From the NCBI RefSeq assembly GCF_017945865.1, contig NZ_CP072829.1, positions 496,001-560,000 of the forward strand: DNA of 64,000 nt. Reading direction: 5' to 3'. Both the position numbers and the translations under genes were made by a program. How positions within the stretch are numbered: the stretch's first letter is position 1; every line of letters begins with the position of its first letter. The stretch is from Xiamenia xianingshaonis (GTDB lineage Bacteria; Actinomycetota; Coriobacteriia; Coriobacteriales; Eggerthellaceae). The notes under the pieces were generated by a model, which searched no databases, was not told where the DNA came from, and was given only the letters and a program-made list of their open reading frames with translations. Below, piece after piece: positions 16,977-25,975 of the stretch.

Positions 16977-17909
16977 GTGGGCGCGGTCGGAGAGCTGTTT
17001 CATCCGGCGGTCGTGTTCGCCTGGGGCGCTTCGACCATCGTGCTGTCCATGGTGTTCATGCAGCCGGTGCTCGCCGTCGTGTCGTGGGCGGGCGCCGTGC
17101 TTGCCCACGCCGCTTGTCGGGGGCTTCGCGCGACGGCGGCCTCGCTTGCGTGGCAGGCGCCGCTCATGGCGCTCGTCGCGCTGGGCAACTTCGTCTTTGC
17201 CGCCCAGGGCTCGACCGAGCTGTTCCGCATCGGTGCGCGCGCCTTCTACTTCGAAAGCCTTGTTTTCGGGTGCGTCATGGCGCTTTCGCTGTCCGCCATG
17301 CTGCTGTGGTTCTCGGTGCTGTTTTCGGTCGCGACGCCTGACGACGTGCTTGACCTGGTCGGCGGCGCGCTGCCGGTGACGGGCCTTCTGACGTCGATGA
17401 CCTGCTCGCTCGTGCCGCAGTTCACGCGTCGGGGCCAGGCCGTGCGCGACGTCATGGCGGCGAACACGGCGGCGGTCCGCTCCTCGGGCGGCGCAGGGAG
17501 TGCGTCTGACGCCCCCCGCCGCGCATCGGCCCGCCGCCTGTCGCTTCCGAGCGCCGCGTCGCTGCGCCAGCCCCTGCGCGTTCTCACTGTCGTGGTCGGC
17601 TGGGGCTTGGAAGACTCGCTCGACCGCGCGGCGTCGTGCAAGGCTCGGGCGTGGGGGTCGGGTCCGCGCACGCGCTATCGGCGCCGCGGCCTGCGGCGGG
17701 TCGACGTTGCGGCCTTGGCGCTCGTCGGGGCGCTGGCGCTGGCGAGTCTCGTCTGCGGCTGGCAGGCGGCAGACGCCTTCGCGTTCTATCCGCGCCTGCG
17801 CGGCTGGGCTCCGTGGGGGCTGTATGCGCCCTGGGCGGCGCTGTGTCTGCTTCCGAGCGCGGCGACGCTTGCCCTGGGCGGAAGGAGTGGCAATGGCGCT
17901 GGCAATTGA
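16977..17909 (+). CDS. ECF transporter transmembrane protein EcfT (cobalamin operon)
   Basis: This is a CbiQ/EcfT-family membrane scaffold of 310 residues with about five to six hydrophobic segments. The coupling-helix motifs appear as RRGQAVRDVMAAN near residue 150 and SCKARAWGSGPRTRY near 220, the latter being a classic Ala-Arg motif of T components. It starts with GTG two bases after the DUF4430 stop codon and overlaps the following ATPase gene by 17 bases. It is clearly distinct from the ecfT of the riboflavin operon, so the organism has at least two energizing modules. The start is a judgement: no strong ribosome-binding site is present, as expected for a coupled gene. Confidence 0.85.
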   Translation: MGAVGELFHPAVVFAWGASTIVLSMVFMQPVLAVVSWAGAVLAHAACRGLRATAASLAWQAPLMALVALGNFVFAAQGSTELFRIGARAFYFESLVFGCVMALSLSAMLLWFSVLFSVATPDDVLDLVGGALPVTGLLTSMTCSLVPQFTRRGQAVRDVMAANTAAVRSSGGAGSASDAPRRASARRLSLPSAASLRQPLRVLTVVVGWGLEDSLDRAASCKARAWGSGPRTRYRRRGLRRVDVAALALVGALALASLVCGWQAADAFAFYPRLRGWAPWGLYAPWAALCLLPSAATLALGGRSGNGAGN

Positions 17910-19392
17910 AGCCTCTGACCTGGGATTTTCGTATCCTGACGGAACGCGGGTGCTGGAAGCGGTCGACTGGACGGTGGAAGAGGGGGCCTTTCAGCTGCTT
18001 GTCGGCGCGACTGGCAGCGGCAAGACGACGCTGCTGCGCCAAGTGGTTTTTGCCGTCGCGCCTGCCGGCGAAAGGACGGGGCGCCTGCATGTGTTCGGCA
18101 CCGACCCTGCCAGCCGCCCGCCCCGCGAGGCGGCCCAGACGGCGGGGTACGTGTTTCAGGACCCTGCGTCCCATATCGTGTGCGACACGGTGGAGCGCGA
18201 GCTGGCGTTCGGCCTGCAAAACCTCGGCGTCGAGCCGTCCCTCATGCGTCGGCGCCTGGCCGAGGTTGCGCACTTTTTCGGCATCGAGCCGTGGCTGCAC
18301 CGCGCGACCGCCGAATTGTCGGGCGGCCAGCAGCAAGTGCTCGCCTTGGCGGCGTGTTTGGCCCTGCGCCCGCGCATCGTGCTGCTCGACGAGCCGACGG
18401 CCCAGCTCGACCCGGTGGCCGAGAAGAACTTTCTGCACGGGCTGTTCCGCGTCAACCGCGAGCTGGGCGTGACGGTCGTCGTGGCCACCCATGCGCCCGA
18501 CGTCATGGCGGACTACGCGACCGACGCCGTCGCGCTTGAAGGGGGGCGCGCCTCCCGCGTGCCGCTCGATGCGTTTCGGCCCCGCCCGCTCAGGGGTGCA
18601 GGGGTCCGCGCCGCTGCGCCTGCCGGCGTTGGCGCCGGGCTTGCGGTCGATGTGCGCGACGCGTGGGTGCGCTTCGGCAAGACGTCGCCCTGGGTGCTGC
18701 GCGGGCTTGACGCAGCCGTGCCGCGCGGGTCGCACACGGCGCTGCTCGGCGGCAACGGATCGGGCAAAACGACGCTGCTGAAAGCGATTGCCCAGGTCAT
18801 GCGCCCAGAACGCGGTTCTGTCAAAAACGCGCTCACGAAGGGGCAGGCGTTCTTGCCGCAAGACCCGCGCCTGCTGTTCATGTGTGACAGCACGATCGAA
18901 GAGCTGCAGGAATGGCAGCGCGCGTGCGGGTACGGCGACGCTGCCGTCGACGCGATGCTCAAGCGCTGCGGCCTGGAGAGCCGCGCTGCCGTGCACCCCT
19001 ACGACCTGTCGGGGGGCGAGCGGCAGAAGCTGGCGCTCGCGAAGCTGCTGCTGACGAAACCGTCGCTGCTTTTGCTCGACGAGCCGACGAAGGGGCTCGA
19101 CGGCGCTTCGAAAGCCGAGGTCGCTGGCTTGATCGAAGAGGCGCGGGCCGCCGGCGCGACCGTGGTTTCCGCCACGCACGACCTGGCGTTTGCGCGTTTG
19201 TGCGCCACCCAGGTCGCGCTGCTGTTCGACGGGCAGGTCGCCGCCGCCGAGGCGCCCGAAGCGTTTTTCTGCGACAACGTGTTCTACCGCCCGCTTGACG
19301 ACGCCTTTGCGCGGTGCTGGCGCGCGCGGCACGAGGCGGCGGATGCGCGGGCGCGGGCCGAAAAAGGCGATGCGCCGGGCGGAGAAGGGTAG
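17893..19392 (+). CDS. Fused double ECF ATPase (EcfA1-EcfA2 in one chain)
   Basis: This is a 499-residue protein with two complete ABC ATPase domains. Domain 1 has Walker A GATGSGKTT, Q-loop FQDPASHIV, signature LSGGQQQV, Walker B IVLLDEPTAQLDP and the histidine in ATHA. Domain 2 has Walker A GGNGSGKTT, Q-loop LPQDPRLLF, signature LSGGERQK, Walker B LLLLDEPTKGLDG and ATHD. A Pro/Ala/Arg linker lies around residues 225-250. Such fusions supply both ATPases of a dedicated ECF module. ATG 17893 is preceded by GAAGGAGTGG. It overlaps the T-component gene by 17 bases and is followed four bases later by the S component, so the module is complete. Confidence 0.92.
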   Translation: MALAIEASDLGFSYPDGTRVLEAVDWTVEEGAFQLLVGATGSGKTTLLRQVVFAVAPAGERTGRLHVFGTDPASRPPREAAQTAGYVFQDPASHIVCDTVERELAFGLQNLGVEPSLMRRRLAEVAHFFGIEPWLHRATAELSGGQQQVLALAACLALRPRIVLLDEPTAQLDPVAEKNFLHGLFRVNRELGVTVVVATHAPDVMADYATDAVALEGGRASRVPLDAFRPRPLRGAGVRAAAPAGVGAGLAVDVRDAWVRFGKTSPWVLRGLDAAVPRGSHTALLGGNGSGKTTLLKAIAQVMRPERGSVKNALTKGQAFLPQDPRLLFMCDSTIEELQEWQRACGYGDAAVDAMLKRCGLESRAAVHPYDLSGGERQKLALAKLLLTKPSLLLLDEPTKGLDGASKAEVAGLIEEARAAGATVVSATHDLAFARLCATQVALLFDGQVAAAEAPEAFFCDNVFYRPLDDAFARCWRARHEAADARARAEKGDAPGGEG

Positions 19393-19396
19393 CGCC

Positions 19397-20113
19397 ATGG
19401 CGTCGCCTCATACTTCTGCCGTGCCGATGCGTCCCCGGTTGCGCCTGGTCGTCGAGGTGCTGGCGCTTGCGTCGGTGCCGTGCGTGCTGGCCGGATGCGC
19501 CGCGCTGTCCATCGAGCAGGGCGCGGCCTTGAGCCTGCTCGTCGCGCTGGGCGCCATTGCGGTCTTTTTGACGGGCTACGAACGCTCGCGCCCCGGCCTT
19601 GGCCAGATCATGCCGACGGCGGTGCTCGCCGCGCTCGCCGCTGCCGGGCGCATCCTGTTCGCGGCCGTGCCCGACGTGAAGCCGGTGTCGGCGGTGTGCA
19701 TCATGGCCGGCGCCTCGTTCGGGCGTCACAGCGGCTTTCTCGTCGGCGCCTTGGCGGCCCTCGTGTCAAACTTCTTCTTCGGCCAAGGCCCGTGGACCGC
19801 TTGGCAGATGTATGCCTGGGGCGTGGTCGGCTACGGGGCCGGCGTCCTGGCCGCGCATGGTGTCTTCCGCCGCGACGCCGTGCTCTACGCCTACGGGTTC
19901 GCCTCTGCGCTCGTGTACGGGCTGTTTTTGAACGGCTGGTACGTCATCGGCTTCGTGCATCCCTTCAGCTGGGAAGCCGCCGCGCTCGCCTTCGCGGCCG
20001 CCGTGCCGTTCGACGTCGTGCACGGACTTGCCACCGTCGTGTTTTTGCGTATCCTCTATAAGCCATGGCGCCGAAAGCTCGACCGCATCAAGACGAAGTT
20101 CGGGCTGGGGTAA
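19397..20113 (+). CDS. ECF transporter S component, probably cobalamin-specific
   Basis: This is a membrane protein of 238 residues with about six hydrophobic segments. The block ASFGRHSGFLVGALAALVSN followed by FFFGQGPWTAWQMYAWG is characteristic of the S-component family that includes the lactobacillus cobalamin transporter CbrT (established for that family; the substrate here is inferred). A membrane signal block precedes it. It ends with a basic tail. It is the last gene of the riboswitch-controlled cluster and starts four bases after the ATPase gene (ATG 19397; an alternative ATG lies at 19427). Regulation by a cobalamin riboswitch is the best evidence for a B12 or corrinoid substrate. 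Confidence 0.82.
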   Translation: MASPHTSAVPMRPRLRLVVEVLALASVPCVLAGCAALSIEQGAALSLLVALGAIAVFLTGYERSRPGLGQIMPTAVLAALAAAGRILFAAVPDVKPVSAVCIMAGASFGRHSGFLVGALAALVSNFFFGQGPWTAWQMYAWGVVGYGAGVLAAHGVFRRDAVLYAYGFASALVYGLFLNGWYVIGFVHPFSWEAAALAFAAAVPFDVVHGLATVVFLRILYKPWRRKLDRIKTKFGLG

Positions 20114-20158
20114 GGATGTCGGAAGGATCGCGGCACGCTGCGCGGCAGGAGGCCTGAT

Positions 20159-20797
20159 GTGAAAAACCAAGCGAACGCTAGATTTCTGGAAGAAGCCGTG
20201 GGGCATCTTCGAAAAGGCCAGGTCGTCGGCGTGCCGACCGATACCGTGTACGGACTTGCCATTGCGCCGCTCGCTGCCGGCACGCCCGATGCGCTCTACG
20301 CCGTGAAGGAGCGCGACCGCGGCAAGCCCATCGCGTGGCTCGTCGGCGCCGCTTCCGACCTGGGGCGCTTCGGACAAAACGCGCCCCGCTACGTCGACGC
20401 GCTGGCCGAAGCGTTCTGGCCCGGCTCGCTCACGCTCGTGGTGGAGGCCTCGCCGCGCGTGCCGCGTCCGTTCCAGTCTGCGGCCGGCACCATCGGGCTT
20501 CGCATGCCGGACCATCCCGTGGCGCTCGACGTGCTGCAGCGCCTCGGCCAGCCGATCGCCGCCACGTCGGCCAACCGCTCCGGCGCCCCTGCCGCCGACG
20601 TGCTGGCCGCCCTCGATCCTGCCATTCGCGAACAGGTCGCCTTCGCCCTGCCCGACGACTCCGATGCCGACGCTCCCAGCGGCACGGCGTCCACCGTCGT
20701 CGACTGCACCGGGCCTGCCCCTCGCATCTTGCGCGAAGGCGGCACGTCCGAGGCCGCCATTCGGGCCGTCGTTCGCGCCTTCGCCCGTCCAATCTGA
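20159..20797 (+). CDS. L-threonylcarbamoyladenylate synthase (YrdC/Sua5 family)
   Basis: This enzyme makes threonylcarbamoyl-AMP from threonine, bicarbonate and ATP, the first step of the t6A37 modification of ANN-decoding tRNAs. The 212-residue chain shows the YrdC fold signatures: VGVPTDTVYGLA near residue 24, KERDRGKPIAWLV, FWPGSLTLVVEA, TIGLRMPDHP and ATSANRSGAP. It has no C-terminal Sua5 domain, so it is the short TsaC-like form. The start is GTG 20159, with GCAGGAGG six bases upstream. It lies 45 bases after the ECF S component, so read-through from the cobalamin operon is possible, but the functions look unrelated. Confidence 0.93.
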   Translation: MKNQANARFLEEAVGHLRKGQVVGVPTDTVYGLAIAPLAAGTPDALYAVKERDRGKPIAWLVGAASDLGRFGQNAPRYVDALAEAFWPGSLTLVVEASPRVPRPFQSAAGTIGLRMPDHPVALDVLQRLGQPIAATSANRSGAPAADVLAALDPAIREQVAFALPDDSDADAPSGTASTVVDCTGPAPRILREGGTSEAAIRAVVRAFARPI

Positions 20798-20918
20798 CGG
20801 TTTAGCGACGCCTGTTGGGAAATTGCGCGGTTGCCGGCCGGCCGGCGATGCGCAGACGCCGCCTGCGCGTTACACTGGCACCTTCACCATTGCCCGTCCG
20901 CCATCCAGGAGGTGTTTC

Positions 20919-21929
20919 GTGGAAGCTGCCGACACCGTCAACCGCATCGAGATCGCCTATCCTTCCCGCGACGACGAATCGCTCGTCCATGCCTTTGTCT
21001 GGGAGCCGCCGGCGGGCCTCTCAGGTGCGCCCAAGGGCGTCGTACAGCTGGTCCACGGCATGGCCGAACACGCTGCCCGCTACGATGATTTCGCTCGCTA
21101 CCTGGCCTTATGCGGATACGTGGTAGGAGCGGCGGACCATATCGGGCACGGCAGGAGCGTCGCCTCTCCCGAACAGCTCGGCGTCATGCCGACGGACGGC
21201 AAGGAAATCCTCATCGAGGACGTGCACGAGCTGCGCCTCATCCTGAAGAAGCGCTGGCAAAACGCGTCGGCCTACGTCATCTTCGGCCACTCGATGGGAA
21301 GCTTCGTCGTCCGCGCCTACCTGGCCCGTCATGGCCAGGGCGTCGACGCGGCGGTCGTTTGCGGCACCGGCAACCAGTCGCTTGCGGCGTCGAAGGCGGG
21401 GCGTGCGCTCGCCCGTCTGCTCGCCGCCGTGCGCGGCCGCGACTTTCGCAGCACGTTCATCGACTCGATCGGGGCCGGCGCTTTCGCCAAGGCCATCGAA
21501 GGCGCGCGCACGCCCTACGACTGGCTGTCCACCGATCCGGCCGTCGTCGACGCGTTTCTGGCCGACGAGCTGTCCGGCCAGATGTTCTCCGTCGGCGCCT
21601 ACGCCACGCTGACCGACCTCACCGGCGAGATCGTCACGAAAAAGAGCGCGTCGCGCATTCCGAAAGACCTGCCGGTGCTGTTCATCGCCGGCGCGCAGGA
21701 CCCGGTGGGGGAGTGCGGCCGGGGCGTGCTGGCCGCTGCCGACCTGTTCCGCGCCTGCGGCGTGGCCGACGTGGAAGTCACGCTTTACGAGGGCATGCGC
21801 CACGAAATCCTCAACGAGCCCGACCATGAGCGGGTCTATCGCGACGTGACCGCCTGGCTTGAGAGCCGTCTTGCCCCGCAGGCCTCGCAGGCTCCGTCCG
21901 ACTCGAAGCGAACGTTGCGTGGAAACTAG
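20919..21929 (+). CDS. Alpha/beta hydrolase, monoacylglycerol-lipase-like (serine aminopeptidase S33 superfamily)
   Basis: This is a 336-residue cytoplasmic serine hydrolase. It has LVHGMAEHAARYDDFA (oxyanion region) and DHIGHGRS. The nucleophile elbow is GHSMGSFV with Ser125. The acid appears in FIAGAQDPVGE and the catalytic histidine in GMRHEILNE. These elements resemble monoacylglycerol lipase and lysophospholipase. I chose GTG 20919 because AGGAGG lies directly upstream and the product then has a normal length. It stands alone between the threonylcarbamoyl-AMP synthase and rpiB genes. The substrate is unknown; acylglycerols or lysolipids are the best guess. Confidence 0.82.
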   Translation: MEAADTVNRIEIAYPSRDDESLVHAFVWEPPAGLSGAPKGVVQLVHGMAEHAARYDDFARYLALCGYVVGAADHIGHGRSVASPEQLGVMPTDGKEILIEDVHELRLILKKRWQNASAYVIFGHSMGSFVVRAYLARHGQGVDAAVVCGTGNQSLAASKAGRALARLLAAVRGRDFRSTFIDSIGAGAFAKAIEGARTPYDWLSTDPAVVDAFLADELSGQMFSVGAYATLTDLTGEIVTKKSASRIPKDLPVLFIAGAQDPVGECGRGVLAAADLFRACGVADVEVTLYEGMRHEILNEPDHERVYRDVTAWLESRLAPQASQAPSDSKRTLRGN

Positions 21930-21998
21930 CTTTCGCCTGTCGGAAATGTGCATCCGCACGCCTACAATGGCCCCAGCTTCCCGAAAGGAGACCAGTCC

Positions 21999-22436
21999 AT
22001 GAAAATAAGCATCGCCAGCGACCACGCCGGCTTCGACCAGAAGCAGGCGCTCGTTGTGCACCTGCGCAAGCAAGGCCATGACGTCGTCGACCGCGGCCCG
22101 CAGACCGACGGACGCGTCGACTATCCCGACTTCGCCGCCCTTGTCGCCCGCGACGTGGCGGACGGCGCTGCCGAGCGCGGGGTGCTCGTGTGCGGGACCG
22201 GCATCGGCATGGCCATGGCCGCCAACAAGGTCGACGGCGTCCGCGCCGCCAACGTCGTGCGCGAAGACTTCGCCGCGCTGTGCCGCGAGCACAACGACGC
22301 CAACGTCGTCACGTTGTCGGGCCGTTTCGTCGGCCTTGACGAGAACAAGGCCATCCTCGATGCGTTCCTCTCTACCGATTTCGCCGGCGGCCGCCACGTG
22401 CAGCGCGTTGAAAAGATCCATGCCCTTGAAAACTAG
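21999..22436 (+). CDS. rpiB: Ribose-5-phosphate isomerase B
   Basis: This enzyme interconverts ribose 5-phosphate and ribulose 5-phosphate in the non-oxidative pentose phosphate pathway. The 145-residue chain begins MKISIASDHAGF with the conserved Asp-His pair. It has the active-site cysteine in LVCGTGIGMAMAANK and the downstream HNDANVVTLSGR block of the RpiB/LacAB family. CGAAAGGAGA precedes the ATG. TACAAT at 21963-21968 may be its -10 box. glyA follows 60 bases later. Confidence 0.94.
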   Translation: MKISIASDHAGFDQKQALVVHLRKQGHDVVDRGPQTDGRVDYPDFAALVARDVADGAAERGVLVCGTGIGMAMAANKVDGVRAANVVREDFAALCREHNDANVVTLSGRFVGLDENKAILDAFLSTDFAGGRHVQRVEKIHALEN

Positions 22437-22496
22437 CGTTTGCTAGGAAACCAGCTTTACGCTGTGCGATGTCAGCACGCGTCAGAAAGGAACTCC

Positions 22497-23747
22497 ATGT
22501 CATTGCCTTACCTTGAGAAGTCGGATCCGGTCATCGCCGACATCCTCAGCCAGGAGCTCGCTCGCGAGCGCGACACCGTCGAGCTTATCGCGTCGGAAAA
22601 CTTCACGAGCCGCGCCGTCATGGAGGCGGTCGGCAGCGTGCTGACGAACAAGTATGCCGAAGGGTACCCCGGCAAGCGCTATTACGGCGGGTGCGAAGTG
22701 GTCGACATGGTCGAAGAGCTGGCGAAAAGCCGCGCGTGCGAGCTGTTCGGCAGCGCGTTCGCCAACGTGCAGCCCCATTGCGGCGCCAACGCGAACCTGG
22801 CCGCCTACATGGCGCTCATCAACCCCGGCGACACGGTGCTCGGCATGAGCCTCGACCACGGCGGGCACCTCACGCACGGCTCGCCGGTCAACTTCTCGGG
22901 CCGTTTGTACCACGTCGTCAGCTATGGCGTGGACGCGGAAACCGAAACCATCGACTATGACGCGCTTGAGGCTGCGGCCAAAGACGTGCGCCCCAAGCTC
23001 ATCGTGGGCGGCGCGAGCGCCTACCCCCGCATCATCGACTTCGAGCGCATGGCCGACATCGCGCACGAGGTGGGGGCCTACCTCATGGTCGACATGGCCC
23101 ACATCGCCGGCCTCGTGGCCGCCGGCGCGCATCCCAGCCCCGTGCCGCACGCCGACATCGTCACGTCTACCAGCCACAAGACCCTGCGCGGCCCGCGCGG
23201 CGGCTTCATCCTCACCAACGACGAGGAAATCGCCGCGAAGGTGAACAAGGCGGTGTTCCCTGGCACGCAGGGCGGTCCGCTCATGCACGTCATCGCTGGC
23301 AAGGCCGTGGCGTTCGACGAGGCGTTGCGGCCCGAATACCACACCTATATACAGCAGGTGGTCGAGAACGCCGCCTCGCTCGGGCGCGGCATCACCGACG
23401 GCGGCCTGCGCCTCGTTTCCGGCGGCACCGACAACCACCTGTGCCTGGTCGACCTCACCGCCGCCGACGTCACCGGCAAGGACGCGGAAAAGCTGCTGGA
23501 AACCGTCGGGCTCACCGTGAACAAGAACTCCATTCCCAACGAGAAGCGCAGCCCGTTCGTGACGAGCGGTATCCGCGTCGGCTCGGCCGCGGCCACGACG
23601 CGCGGCTTCGGCGCCGAGGACTTCTACCAGATCGGGCTGGCCATCGCCGCGGCCGTGTTCAACGCGGAAGACGCCGAGCGCCTGGGCGACATCCACGAGC
23701 AGATCGAAGGCATGCTGGCGGCCCACCCGCTCTATCCGGGGCTGTAG
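22497..23747 (+). CDS. glyA: Serine hydroxymethyltransferase
   Basis: This PLP enzyme converts serine and tetrahydrofolate to glycine and 5,10-methylene-THF, the main one-carbon entry point. The 416-residue sequence is full length. It contains [27 protein letters not shown], the PLP lysine motif [13 protein letters not shown] (Lys228) and the C-terminal [14 protein letters not shown]. The ATG is preceded by AGAAAGGAAC. Glycine and folate metabolism link it loosely to the dCMP deaminase (thymidylate supply) downstream. Confidence 0.97.
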   Translation: MSLPYLEKSDPVIADILSQELARERDTVELIASENFTSRAVMEAVGSVLTNKYAEGYPGKRYYGGCEVVDMVEELAKSRACELFGSAFANVQPHCGANANLAAYMALINPGDTVLGMSLDHGGHLTHGSPVNFSGRLYHVVSYGVDAETETIDYDALEAAAKDVRPKLIVGGASAYPRIIDFERMADIAHEVGAYLMVDMAHIAGLVAAGAHPSPVPHADIVTSTSHKTLRGPRGGFILTNDEEIAAKVNKAVFPGTQGGPLMHVIAGKAVAFDEALRPEYHTYIQQVVENAASLGRGITDGGLRLVSGGTDNHLCLVDLTAADVTGKDAEKLLETVGLTVNKNSIPNEKRSPFVTSGIRVGSAAATTRGFGAEDFYQIGLAIAAAVFNAEDAERLGDIHEQIEGMLAAHPLYPGL

Positions 23748-23769
23748 CGGCGCCTGCGCACGTTTTCAA

Positions 23770-23798
23770 CCGGCGCCCGAGCTGCGGCCGGGCGCCGG
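23770..23798 (+). terminator. GC-rich hairpin after glyA (possible terminator)
   Basis: CCGGCGCCCG (23770-23779) pairs perfectly with CGGGCGCCGG (23789-23798) around a 9-base loop. No T tract follows, so it may act as a weak terminator or as an mRNA-stabilising hairpin between glyA and the deaminase gene. Confidence 0.45.
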
Positions 23799-23825
23799 AC
23801 GCGTTCATAAAAGGGGGACTTTTCC

Positions 23826-24326
23826 ATGGCCGACAGGCACGAACAACGCCCCAGCTGGGACGAATATTTCATGAAGCTCGCCAACGAGGTGGCCACGCGC
23901 ACGACGTGTTTGCGCCGTACCGTGGGGGCCGTCATCGTGAAGGACAAGCGCATCCTGGCCACGGGTTACAACGGGGCGCCGTCGGGGCTGCGCCATTGCG
24001 CGGAGACGGGCTGTTTGCGCCAGCAGCTCGGCATTCCCAGCGGCCAGCGCAGCGAGATCTGCCGCGGCCTGCACGCTGAGCAGAACGCCATCGTGCAGGC
24101 CGCCCGCTACGGCATCGACATCGCCGGCGCCTCCATCTACGTGAACACGCAGCCGTGCGTCATCTGTGCGAAGATGATCATCAACGCCGGCATCACCGAG
24201 GTCATCTACCAAAACCCCTACCCCGACGAGCTGGCCATGGACATGCTAGCCGAGGCCGGCATCAAGATGCGCGTCTTCCAAGAAGGCGGGGCGGGGGAGG
24301 AATCGCGCGGGGAGCGCTGCTGCTAG
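23826..24326 (+). CDS. comEB: dCMP deaminase family protein (ComEB-like)
   Basis: This zinc-dependent cytidylate deaminase converts dCMP to dUMP for dTTP synthesis. The 166-residue protein has the N-terminal block [18 protein letters not shown], the zinc motifs GLHAEQNAI (His and catalytic Glu) and [15 protein letters not shown], and [12 protein letters not shown]. It has the length of the ComEB/dCMP deaminase subfamily. The start ATG 23826 has AAAGGGGGAC upstream. The last residues ([10 protein letters not shown]) are an unusual cysteine-ended tail. Confidence 0.92.
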   Translation: MADRHEQRPSWDEYFMKLANEVATRTTCLRRTVGAVIVKDKRILATGYNGAPSGLRHCAETGCLRQQLGIPSGQRSEICRGLHAEQNAIVQAARYGIDIAGASIYVNTQPCVICAKMIINAGITEVIYQNPYPDELAMDMLAEAGIKMRVFQEGGAGEESRGERCC

Positions 24327-24510
24327 TGTCTCTTCGGCCGCATACTTCTGGAAAATTATGCATTCATCCCCGCTTGATAGCCTGTCGTCGTGCCGCTCAC
24401 GGCATATTTCTAAGGATTTGTCACCTTTCCGTTACGAGGGCGGGATTTCCGGGCTATCATACGCACCGTTTGTGGGTCCGCGTGAATGCGCGACGTACGA
24501 GAGCGAGACT

Positions 24511-24810
24511 ATGGTACTTTCGATACTTGCCGGAATCGTGACAGGCGTTCTGGGCTTTTTGCCGCTTGTCGGCAGCCTGCACCTGACGCGCCGGATCAAT
24601 GCCGGCAACAACATGGTCTCGATGAGCACGCTCCTGCTGGGCTTGGTCGTGTCCATGTTGGTTCTGGCTCTTCCTCTCGTGATCGTTGCGCTGCAATTTC
24701 GCGACGTGGTGATCCCCTTCGTTTTTGCTGAGGTCATCGCGCTGGTGGTTACCGCCATAACCTATGGCGTCATGAAACTGGTACGCAAGGAGAAAAGGAA
24801 AGGCTGGTAG
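24511..24810 (+). CDS. Small AtpI-like membrane protein preceding the ATP synthase operon
   Basis: This is a 99-residue protein with about three to four hydrophobic segments and a basic C-terminus (KLVRKEKRKGW). Its stop lies two bases before atpB, which is where AtpI (uncI) is found in many bacteria; AtpI helps assemble the c-ring. Sequence similarity to AtpI is weak by eye, so the assignment rests mainly on topology and position. I chose ATG 24511. A possible promoter, TTACGA - 17 bases - TATCAT (24432-24460), lies upstream and would serve the whole operon. Confidence 0.55.
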   Translation: MVLSILAGIVTGVLGFLPLVGSLHLTRRINAGNNMVSMSTLLLGLVVSMLVLALPLVIVALQFRDVVIPFVFAEVIALVVTAITYGVMKLVRKEKRKGW

Positions 24811-24812
24811 AC

Positions 24813-25583
24813 GTGAATCCCATTGAATTGCTTTCGGAAGAGGCGGGCGTCTTAAAAGCGTCGTTCGATTCTGCCATGGTGGGCGCCGGCTTCACCCAGT
24901 ACACGCTGTATGCGCTGCTGTGCTTGATCCTGACCATCGTCGTCGTGATGGTGGCGGGCAAGCGCTTGACGCTCGTGCCGCACAACAAGTTCGTCAACAT
25001 GGTCGAATACGGCTATGCCATGGTTCGCCAGCAGATCGGCGAAGGCGCCATCGGACATGGGTATCGCCGCCACATCCCGTTTCTGGCGACCCTGTTCTTC
25101 TTCATCCTCATCTGCAACGTGATCGGCCTCATCCCCGGCTCGAAGGCGGCCACCGGATCGCTCAGCATCACGTGGGCGCTGGCCCTCATCTCGTTCGTGT
25201 ACTTCAACTACTGGGGCGTGAAGGCCCATGGCGGCCTGGGCTACATCAAGTCCATCGCCCCGTCCGGCCTGCCCAAGCCCCTCGTGCCGGTCATCTGGTT
25301 CTTCGAGTTCATCTCGCTGTGCCTGCGCGCCCTGACGCTGGCCGTCCGACTCTACGGCAACATGTTCGCCGGCCACATGGTGCTCGGCATCTTCGCGCTG
25401 GCCACGTCGATCTTCATCCAGACCGCGCTTGCCGGCGACGCCCTCATGTTCTTGCCGCCGATCGGCTGGATGCTGCTGCTCATCATCATGTACGCGCTCG
25501 AATGCCTCGTGGCGTTCCTGCAGGCTTACGTGTTCACCACGCTCTCTGCGGTCTACATCGGCCTGGCCACCAGCGAGCACTAA
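24813..25583 (+). CDS. atpB: F1Fo ATP synthase subunit a
   Basis: This is the stator channel subunit that carries protons (or Na+) to and from the c-ring. The 256-residue membrane protein contains the conserved block LALTLAVRLYGNMFAGHM-like sequence in which the Arg is essential for ion translocation (seen here as LTLAVRLYGNMFAGHMV). It also has FLATLFFFILICNVIGLIPG earlier and ALECLVAFLQAYVFTTLSAV near the end. It starts with GTG two bases after the preceding small membrane gene, so translation is coupled. First structural gene of the operon. Confidence 0.97.
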   Translation: MNPIELLSEEAGVLKASFDSAMVGAGFTQYTLYALLCLILTIVVVMVAGKRLTLVPHNKFVNMVEYGYAMVRQQIGEGAIGHGYRRHIPFLATLFFFILICNVIGLIPGSKAATGSLSITWALALISFVYFNYWGVKAHGGLGYIKSIAPSGLPKPLVPVIWFFEFISLCLRALTLAVRLYGNMFAGHMVLGIFALATSIFIQTALAGDALMFLPPIGWMLLLIIMYALECLVAFLQAYVFTTLSAVYIGLATSEH

Positions 25584-25658
25584 TCGTTTTGCAGGAACGC
25601 ATCCTGCACCCAATTTTGGTGCCTTGGCCGACATGTGCCGGCCGGGAGAATAGTCAGC

Positions 25659-25681
25659 GGCTTCAAGGAGTGCTTGGAGCC
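25659..25681 (+). other. Hairpin before atpE (possible expression enhancer)
   Basis: GGCTTCAAG pairs with CTTGGAGCC (one T-G wobble) around the loop GAGTG, just upstream of the strong ribosome-binding site AAAAGGAGGAAC of atpE. A second stem, GCAGGA/TCCTGC, lies near 25593-25609. This is one of the two largest gaps in the structural operon. Such structures may raise expression of the c subunit, which is needed in about ten copies per enzyme (inference). Confidence 0.45.
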
Positions 25682-25687
25682 AGATAA

Positions 25688-25918
<231 letters not shown>

Positions 25919-25975
25919 CTTTTGCCTATTCGGAAACAATCGCCCGGATACCAGGCATCAAAGGAGGTTACATTC

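Noticed and set aside
24358-24510. Longer N-terminus for the AtpI-like protein
   Set aside because: The upstream extension is Ser/Arg-rich without similarity to membrane proteins, and it would cover the likely promoter.
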